The notes below the pieces were generated by a model that ran no database searches, had not been told where the DNA came from, and saw only the letters and a list, made by a program, of their open reading frames with translations. The translations under genes were made by a program, and so were the position numbers. A stretch of DNA of 29,333 nucleotides from contig CAJNOQ010001691.1 of assembly GCA_905250885.1 (NCBI GenBank), positions 1 to 29,333 of the forward strand, written 5' to 3'. Of this stretch, positions 23,101 through 29,333 are shown piece by piece. Numbering within the stretch: position 1 is the stretch's first letter; every line of letters starts with the position of its first letter. Source of the DNA: Didymodactylos carnosus. Its lineage: Eukaryota; Rotifera; Eurotatoria; Philodinida; Philodinidae.

Positions 23101-23608
23101 GTTAAAACGATCACGTGGACGTCCACCGTTAAATAAATCTACATTGAACGGAACTACTTCTACCTTCCATAAACCGATCACTACAAACGATACTGATGAT
23201 GGCGATTGGAATCCAGTAGTCGAAAAACGCTTAACGAAATCAAAACGCAAATTAACACCATTGACTACAACATCGCAACTAAATCAAACACAACCATTAC
23301 CCATTGCTCAACAACCCGTAGTGGCAAAAGCAAAACGTGTATCAAAGCCAAAAAAATCACCACGAAAATCAGATGCATCAAGTGAATTGATTAATTTGAT
23401 TCATAGTATGCAACAGCAAAAGTCAGTATCAAATAATGGGACAAAAGTCCCGCTTGATATACTATCAAGTTCAACGTACAAACATACTAATAATAGTACT
23501 ATACCGGCATCACCAACAAAAAAACAAGGAAGAGTTTTTACGAATAACGCTCTTAGTCCAACGACTGGACGGATTTTAGTAGCTAGTCCTTTGAAAGAAC
23601 TAGAGTAA
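20136..23608 (+). CDS. KANSL3: KANSL3-like NSL histone acetyltransferase complex subunit
   Basis: Thirteen exons: 20136-20229, 20402-20513, 20574-20747, 20911-21001, 21058-21141, 21204-21305, 21406-21537, 21603-21818, 21876-22022, 22165-22368, 22435-22573, 22630-22710, 22806-23608. They close in phase to 792 aa (human KANSL3 is 904). Landmarks shared with KANSL3 are EHSYSRSW near the N-terminus, SECEQ, ERLIHWLHEYI, and an alpha/beta-hydrolase-like domain (about 264-470) with IHFWQ, IIFIGWNVAA and SSILFVNGQYS. The nucleophile elbow reads G-W-N-V-A, with Asn in place of Ser as in the human protein, so it is probably not an enzyme. The low-complexity C-terminus has an AT-hook-like RGRPP (about 629-633) and KPKKSPRKS. 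The exon 3 donor (CC|GTGTGT) and exon 11 donor (GAAA|GTATGC) are chosen by phase and are the least certain. Reading through exon 11 stops at a TAG just beyond. Confidence 0.85.
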
Positions 23609-24006
23609 ATATTTTTGTTACCTGCTTACATGTATATTTTTACGTTGATAGTTTTTTTCTGTTGTAATTAGCCAAATATTTTAAATTAAAAAACAATATA
23701 TCTGAAAGATAAACATGGATAGCTTTATTTGTTTGCACTGGTACCGATGATGGAAACGCTTAGAAGGAGGAAAAAAATTACGTTTGCTCGTGATGAATAC
23801 TCATTTTATTCGTTATGTTTTCGTGTGATATCAGGACGTATCATCTTTTTGAGCCATAGCTATCAGATTTAACATTTCTTTAATGCATTCTGCAGTATAT
23901 CGAGCTCGTGATACTTATCAATATGAGAATGTTGAGATTTTTTTATGAGTGTATCTCGTCGTAGTTGAGGAAATAAATTATGCATTCATTATTTATATTG
24001 TAGAAA
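23609..24006. other. Short spacer before NOSIP
   Basis: About 400 bases between the KANSL3-like stop and the NOSIP start. It ends in TTTATATTGTAG|AAAATG, a plausible 3' splice site three bases before the start codon. No ORF or RNA gene seen. Confidence 0.4.
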
Positions 24007-25009
24007 ATGACTCGTCATTCGAAAAATGCCACTGCTAACACTGTGTATACGTATCATGAGAAGAAGAAAGATTCTTCGTTTAGTGGTTATGGTACATTAC
24101 AATTGCGTTTAAGTAAAGACGCCATTAAAGAATTTGATTGTTGTAATTTAACATTGCAACCATGTCGAGATCCTGTTATCACACAAGATGGTTATTTATA
24201 TGATAAAGAAGCAATATTAGAGTATATTGTTCATCAGAAAACGTTGAATGCTCGAAAATTAAAAGAATATCAAAAACAATTAGATAAGCAACAACAAGAT
24301 ATTGATGAACAAAATGCCGATCTTTACCAGATAAAATTAAATAAATTTTTGGAAAGAGAATCGACATACTCTGTAAATCAATCAATTAAAGCATTAATGG
24401 AACAAAAAGTATCATCATCAACATCTACTCCATCATCCGTCATGTCAGCACCAACGTCATCCAGTAGAAGTTCAACATCAAGTAAAACACTGAGTAATAT
24501 GGAAGGAAATCAAGCCAGACAGTTACCAAGTTATTGGGTACCATCACTGACACCAGCAGCGAAAACGGAACAATTAAAAAAACCCGATAATAAAGTATAC
24601 TGTCCAATGTCCGGTAAACCCATTGCAATGAAAGATTTAATACCAGTCAAACTAAAATTGGCCAACGACGTTGATCCAAGTAAAAAATCATTGGTTGCCT
24701 ACCGAGATCGGTATGTTTGTGCAGTAACTGGAGATGTGTTAGGTAATTCGGTACCATGTGCTGTTCTACGAACATCGGGCAGCGTAGTTACAATGGACTG
24801 TATTAATAAACTAATCAAAAAAGATATGCTTGATCCAATAAATGGGTCTCGTTTGACAGAAAGAGATATTATCTTATTACAAGGTGGTACAGGTAAGAAA
24901 ACGAAGATTTGATTCTTTTACATTCTTAATTTTCTTTCTTCCATTTGTAGGTTATTCTGCTAGTGGAGCCCAACTTGATGCAAAATTGCCGGGACCTGCG
25001 ATGCAATAG
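24007..25009 (+). CDS. NOSIP: Nitric oxide synthase-interacting protein, U-box E3 ligase
   Basis: Two exons (24007-24892 and 24951-25009, 58-nt intron) encode 314 aa; human NOSIP has 301. It begins MTRHSKNATANTVYTYHE, a near-invariant NOSIP start. The first half of a split U-box/RING lies at about 43-78 (FDCCNLTLQPCRDPV and DGYLYDKEAILEYI). A charged coiled coil (about 78-125) and a Ser-rich linker (about 133-165) follow. The second half starts near 197 (VYCPMSGKPI) and includes CAVTGDVLGNSVPCAVL and DPINGSRLTERDII. It ends GGTG then PAMQ, as in other NOSIPs. The family acts as a mainly nuclear ubiquitin ligase and is also found with spliceosomes. A splice acceptor sits at 24002-24003. Confidence 0.95.
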
Positions 25010-25826
25010 ATTAAACGATAATAAGAAGAAGAAATATACTTTTATGTATATAGTTTTTCTGTAAATTTGTTTTTGTTTGATTTTAAATGAAATTCTCTTT
25101 AGAAAAAATTAAGAGCTGTTAACACTCGCCGACAACTACACTCGCTAATTACATATTGTGGTATTCTTATAGTCTAACCGCGATCGGTATCAGAACTTGC
25201 GATAATCTGATTCTATACAAAAAGGATCCTACACACTCTCAAGCTGATTTTCATGAGCATTATCGACTGGTCCCTGTAGATGCTCGATAGTTCATTACCT
25301 ATTTCAGTGCAGTTTCATCATTACTTGACTCGAACAATTTTCAAAGCAAAACGTCTTGTTTCTAAGAAACTTTTCGTTTCGAGTTTACGTTACACTGTAA
25401 AGTGGCGTCCTCTAATAAATTTACCTTTTATTATTATTCTATTTGATTTTCATATATTCCACATATTTAAGCATGATATCTGACTTTGTCTTAGTTGTCT
25501 TTTTATACATTTTCCGCATAGATGCATTAATGCTTATCTTTCGCTCATGATTGGCTTGTCCATGGAATATCTGTCAACCATTCCATATTTTGCGTACACA
25601 TAATTGTTTTGTATGATCCGAGACTATATAAAGTCAAGGGAACTGCGGTTCCTTAAGTTCTAGTTTGTGTATGTGGACTGACTTTTCATATGTAATAAGT
25701 GCGCACAGATATTTATCTTGAAGGTCATCTGCTGAATTTCAGATCTACTTGGCTTTATAGACATCATTTGCCAAGTTTGATTGTCTTGTATCGCTTTGTT
25801 TTCAAGTTTTGTAAACTGAATTAAAT
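25010..25826. other. NOSIP to SEC61B spacer
   Basis: No gene recognised. Open frames at 25280-25483 and 25660-25851 (minus) lack motifs. The right part holds the likely SEC61B promoter, with TATATAAAG at 25625. Confidence 0.4.
25625..25633 (+). promoter_or_regulatory. Candidate TATA box of SEC61B
   Basis: TATATAAAG lies about 200 bases before the SEC61B ATG in the right orientation. A perfect small hairpin follows at 25639-25652 (GGAAC, loop TGCG, GTTCC), near where transcription would be expected to start. Any transcript from here carries about 170 nt of leader unless a 5' intron or trans-splice removes it. Confidence 0.4.
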
Positions 25827-26224
<398 letters not shown>

Positions 26225-26252
26225 ATGAAGAAAAGTTTTAATCATTATGAAG

Positions 26253-26258
26253 AATAAA
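26253..26258 (+). terminator. Canonical polyadenylation signal of SEC61B
   Basis: AATAAA lies about 29 bases after the SEC61B stop codon. It is the only clear canonical signal seen close behind a stop codon in this window. Confidence 0.5.
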
Positions 26259-26615
26259 AACTAATTCCTACTCTCTCTCAAATGTTCATTTTATCCCGCT
26301 TCATTACTTTTGTTTCTTTGTTAAATTATTGTTATTAGCGTTGTTTTACGTTGTTGTCAGGATAGTTATCAAATAAAACATTTTTTATGTTGTCACTTTA
26401 CATGTTTTACAATTTTTGTGAAAATGTCATATATTTTGAGAATGAGAGTGATTTTGCTCGAGTATTTGTGAGAAAATTGTTTCCATCATATAAAATTATT
26501 TTTTTGGCTAAAATTAAAGAAGAACGTTTCTGATAAGTGAATGAAATGATTTTCAGCTAAAGGTATCGATTACTTTTTAGTTATTTTATATACTATATTT
26601 TCTTGAAGTTTTCAG

Positions 26616-27378
26616 ATGCGAGAAAAAAAACTTCGTTATAAAGATATCAATGTTTATGTATCATGTATGTTATGTAACGGTTATTTGATCGATGCTGCTA
26701 CTATTCCAGAATGTTTACATACATTTTGCAAAACATGCATTGCATCTTATCTCGACAATGACGAAGAAGACAATACTACCTGTCCAAGATGTGGAACGGT
26801 AATTGATCATGTGAATCCATGGAGAGTAATTGTATTCGATCGAACATTACAATCTATAGCGTATAAACTTGTTCCACGCCTCGAACAAGGTAAAATGGTG
26901 ATGAATATATTTTAGTTGTATTAAATGTTAAGTTTATTTATTTTTTCTAGAAGAAATTGAACGTCAAATTGCATTTTATAAAGAAAGGGATCTACCATTT
27001 CCTCAATCATTAGTTGGTAAGAATTATTTATCATGATCAAAATTGAAACATGATTTATTATGTCTTTTAAAATTTAGAAAAATTACAAGAAAAAAAATGT
27101 GAAGAAGAACAACAACAATTAGTTGTACCTGCCAATTCTGATTTACATATTTATGATGATCAAGTAGCTATTTGTCTTGATGCAAAAAATAAACAATTAG
27201 ATGTAAGTTTTTTCAATTTTTATTCAATTGATTTCTGTTAAATAATCATTTATTATTTTAGTCTTTACCACGAAAATATATTATATGTTCGAGTAATGCA
27301 ACAGTGACGCATCTGAAAAAATTAATTGCAAAAATGTTATTTCAAGATCCGTGTCGATATAGAACCGTAAGTGTATGA
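26616..27378 (+). CDS. PCGF3/5-like Polycomb RING finger protein, C-terminus incomplete
   Basis: Four exons (26616-26889, 26951-27016, 27078-27202, 27262-27366) give 190 codons. Reading past the last donor (ACC|GTAAGT) adds three codons and a TGA at 27376-27378. The C3HC4 RING is perfect: C17, C20, C33, H35, C38, C41, C56, C59, within GYLIDAATIPECLHTFCKTC. DRTLQSIAYKLVPRLEQ and FYKERDLPFP follow, then a RAWUL start (DDQVAICLDAKNKQL, TVTHLKKLIAKML). These features point to the PCGF3/5 branch of variant PRC1, which ubiquitinates histone H2A. The last 45-50 residues of the RAWUL domain expected from human PCGF3 (242 aa) were not found in the following 1.9 kb. The ATG directly follows a splice acceptor (TTTTCAG). 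Confidence 0.88.
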
Positions 27379-27754
27379 AATATATTCCTCTCAAATTATA
27401 TTAATCACAAAGATATAATTGTGTGATTTATCTTGAATGTTATGTTTGAGAAGAAAATTTTGATCGTTTGAACTTGAATTGAAAAATAATAGTAAATAGA
27501 ATCAAACTATGTATAGAGTAAAAAATTTTTCTTGAAAGGATTCAAGAAACTCTGCGTTTTAGTAGAAACAACAAAAAAAAAATTAATGTTTATAACAACA
27601 GTAACAAAACTAATATTTTTTATATATCGAAAAATACTGCATATTACGATAATAATGTAAACGTTTTGTTTAATAGACAATTGTCAGTTGTTTAATGTTT
27701 ATATACGATTTCCATATTATTCTAATCTTGTCATTATGAAAAGGAGTAAAAATT
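27379..27754. other. Spacer after PCGF-like exon 4
   Basis: AT-rich sequence in which I looked for the missing RAWUL-end exon (acceptor followed by a C-N-E-E or W-R-F type sequence) and found none. It may be 3' UTR or intron. Confidence 0.4.
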
Positions 27755-28000
27755 TCATTTGTTATCAGTTTTCACTATGTTTGTCTCACTTGTTGTATCC
27801 ATATTAATTATTTCAATACCTCTCGCTCTATTTGTTAAAGGTGTTTTTTGATTTGTGGTATATAATACACTCTTTTGTACGGGTTCATAAGATTCCTTTC
27901 GATATATTTGATTATTATTATTATTTTCTACATTATCACCGATATTTGCTTTTCCAGATTTACGACGACACGGTAGACATTTTCTAAATAAAGATGACAT
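27755..28000 (-). CDS. Small hypothetical protein with N-terminal CxxC
   Basis: A single 81-codon frame starting MSSLFRKCLPCRRKSGK. The N-terminus is basic with CLPC, a pattern that would fit palmitoylation of a small membrane-attached protein (inference). The rest is polar and Asn-rich (NNNNN) without a fold I recognise. The ATG context is AAAAATG and codon use resembles the genes here, which is why it is listed. It is tail-to-tail with the PCGF-like gene. It could also be one exon of a larger gene, or a chance frame. Confidence 0.4.
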   Translation of the reverse strand: MSSLFRKCLPCRRKSGKANIGDNVENNNNNQIYRKESYEPVQKSVLYTTNQKTPLTNRARGIEIINMDTTSETNIVKTDNK

Positions 28001-29208
28001 TTTTATGTAACCAGTTATTTGCTTGTTTGCTTAGTCGTATTGATAACTGTTCCGGTTTGAAGTTGATGGATTTTTCTTTTTGACATCGAATTTTATCTAA
28101 CTAATAAGTCTAGAATGAAACATGAGGTAAACGTTAAAAATTAACATGTTATATATATGTAGAATGTTTAACTGTACTGATAAGATGAATGTAGGTTTCT
28201 ATCATGAGATAGATGGTGATTCATACCATTATTCACTAAATGAAAAGATGCGGAGGAGGATTGTTAAGTTGATAAATGAAACTATAATATGGGCTGATTA
28301 TGTATGAGAATGGCTCTATTGGTTGAAAAAAGAAAATATTTTCTTCAATGGCTACTTATCCAATTTTAACATATATTAGGAACGAATAAATAATAAAATT
28401 AGGTTATTTCTCTCCTTTATAGTTGATCTGATCTCTGTTTTACATTCTCGTTTCCATTTACTAGATGAAAAACAAAAGAAATGTAATAAACAGCCGGTTA
28501 TTATCACAAAAAAAACATGTGTTTTCAAAGTCCAATAAATCATCTATTGCTTTTCGTATAAACAGAATTTTACATCCGTTCCTATTTTACAACTTAATCG
28601 TAGTATAATAAGAGAGTTCAAATGTTAATTATACAATATCTGAACTGTATTAAAATAAAAATTTATATCCTCTTATTTATAACGTCCTCTGCATAATTTT
28701 TTTTTCTTTTTAAAATCGAGACAGTAGCAGATGGTACGATATTACTTTTTTATAACGATAAAGTAACATCAAAAGGAAAAATCTTGTACGTGACGTCTTA
28801 AGTAAAGAACAAAATCGATCTTCATTTTCTCTTTTCAATTCCTACTTTTTTTGTAATGTAACAAGAAAAAAAATTTGAAAATAAGCGCTTTTTCCCTCTT
28901 TTTTCCTTTTGTCATATGTGCTCTCGCAAAATACGCCAAATCTACCTTTTCCATTAATAAAAGAAAAAAAAAATGTGTTAAAACTTTTATGGTATTTCGA
29001 CAAAAAAAAAAATAGTTTCGCTCCTTATTTCTATTCTCCTAATGACTGACTACAGGATGTTTCAGTTATGTGTCGAGTTCTGTTTTCTCTATCAAAATAT
29101 GTAAGATAACCCTTAAAAAGTTTTAATAATGACAAAATTAATTCAAGTGTCACTTTGATTAATGCGTTAAATTGCATTATTTCAAGTAACAGTTATAATG
29201 TATCTATA
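28001..29208. other. AT-rich right flank, no gene seen
   Basis: About 1.2 kb with many A and T runs. No open frame with protein-like sense, no tRNA and no recognisable repeat family was found before the tandem repeat at 29209. Confidence 0.4.
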
Positions 29209-29232
29209 TTTTTGAATTTTTGAATTTTTGAA
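29209..29232. repeat. Three tandem copies of TTTTTGAA
   Basis: Three perfect 8-base units lie just downstream (on the minus strand) of the hammerhead motif. A short tandem tail is a common end structure of Penelope-like elements, so it may mark the 3' end of one. Confidence 0.6.
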
Positions 29233-29272
29233 TAAGTACTTTTTCTTCGTACCAACTTTATTTTTATTATAT

Positions 29273-29312
29273 TCCAAACGTTTCGATTGAGAGTTCAATC
29301 TTCATCAGTGGA
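29273..29312 (-). ncRNA. Hammerhead ribozyme motif, Penelope-element type
   Basis: On the minus strand, CTGATGA (29308-29302) is followed by a 6-bp stem II (GATTGA and TCAATC, loop ACTC). GAA (29284-29282) follows, then a self-complementary ACGT (29281-29278) that would be stem III, T at 29277 as the cleavage-site base, and TGGA (29276-29273). TGGA pairs with the TCCA just before CTGATGA (29312-29309) as the start of stem I. All invariant core bases are present. A loopless palindromic stem III is the form known from dimer-acting hammerheads of Penelope-like retroelements. The element body would lie beyond the right edge. Confidence 0.78.
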
Positions 29313-29333
29313 TACAAACATTAATTAAATTAA

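Noticed and set aside
23744-23760. CCGATGATGGAAACGC resembling a hammerhead core
   Set aside because: The core has a substitution at an invariant base and there is no stem II.

Overview
The window reads as AT-rich nuclear DNA of a small-genome animal. Six recognisable animal genes are split by mostly 52-100 nt GT..AG introns, and all are eukaryote-specific: TMEM165/GDT1, MOGS, ACTR1 (Arp1), a KANSL3-like gene, NOSIP, SEC61B, plus a PCGF3/5-like gene. A Penelope-like reverse transcriptase fragment, a hammerhead ribozyme motif and ATG-proximal splice acceptors make a rotifer (bdelloid or monogonont) my best guess. That is inference, because nothing in the sequence names the species.

Layout. 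1-5.7 kb is a repeat-rich accessory zone. It holds a decayed coding tail, a field of GAGCTC-centred motifs partly duplicated at a 319-bp offset, a GC-rich hairpin, a MITE-like element with CCAAGATCTTGG ends, and a long-TIR element (2038-4003). That element was interrupted by a hAT-like insertion (2311-3338, 8-bp target duplication) carrying a Penelope-type RT fragment. An approximately 1.1-kb near-perfect palindrome (4575-5666) follows. 6.1-7.2 kb is TMEM165 on the minus strand. 7.8-10.9 kb holds a LINE 3' fragment, two tRNA-derived SINE copies and one orphan exon-like segment. 12.1-15.6 kb is MOGS (minus, 7 exons, 880 aa). 16.6-18.35 kb is ACTR1 (minus, 10 exons, 377 aa). 20.1-27.4 kb is a co-oriented plus-strand run: KANSL3-like (13 exons, 792 aa), NOSIP (314 aa), SEC61B (93 aa) and a PCGF3/5-like gene whose C-terminal RAWUL domain is incomplete in the window. 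The right end (27.7-29.3 kb) has one small minus-strand ORF and, at the very edge, a hammerhead-type ribozyme motif with a short tandem-repeat tail. The exon models come from my own splice-site reading; reading phase closes across every junction of the six complete genes.

How the genes relate. TMEM165 (Golgi Mn2+/Ca2+ homeostasis), MOGS (first ER glucosidase step of N-glycan trimming) and SEC61B (ER translocon) belong to the secretory pathway. ACTR1 builds the dynactin filament. KANSL3 and PCGF3/5 are subunits of chromatin complexes (NSL acetyltransferase and variant PRC1). NOSIP is a nuclear U-box ubiquitin ligase. I see no evidence that they act as one pathway; the clustering is probably ordinary compact-genome order.

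The most noteworthy items are the hammerhead motif at 29273-29312, the nested transposon with intact target duplication, the long palindrome with coding arms, the SINE pair, and the PCGF C-terminus.
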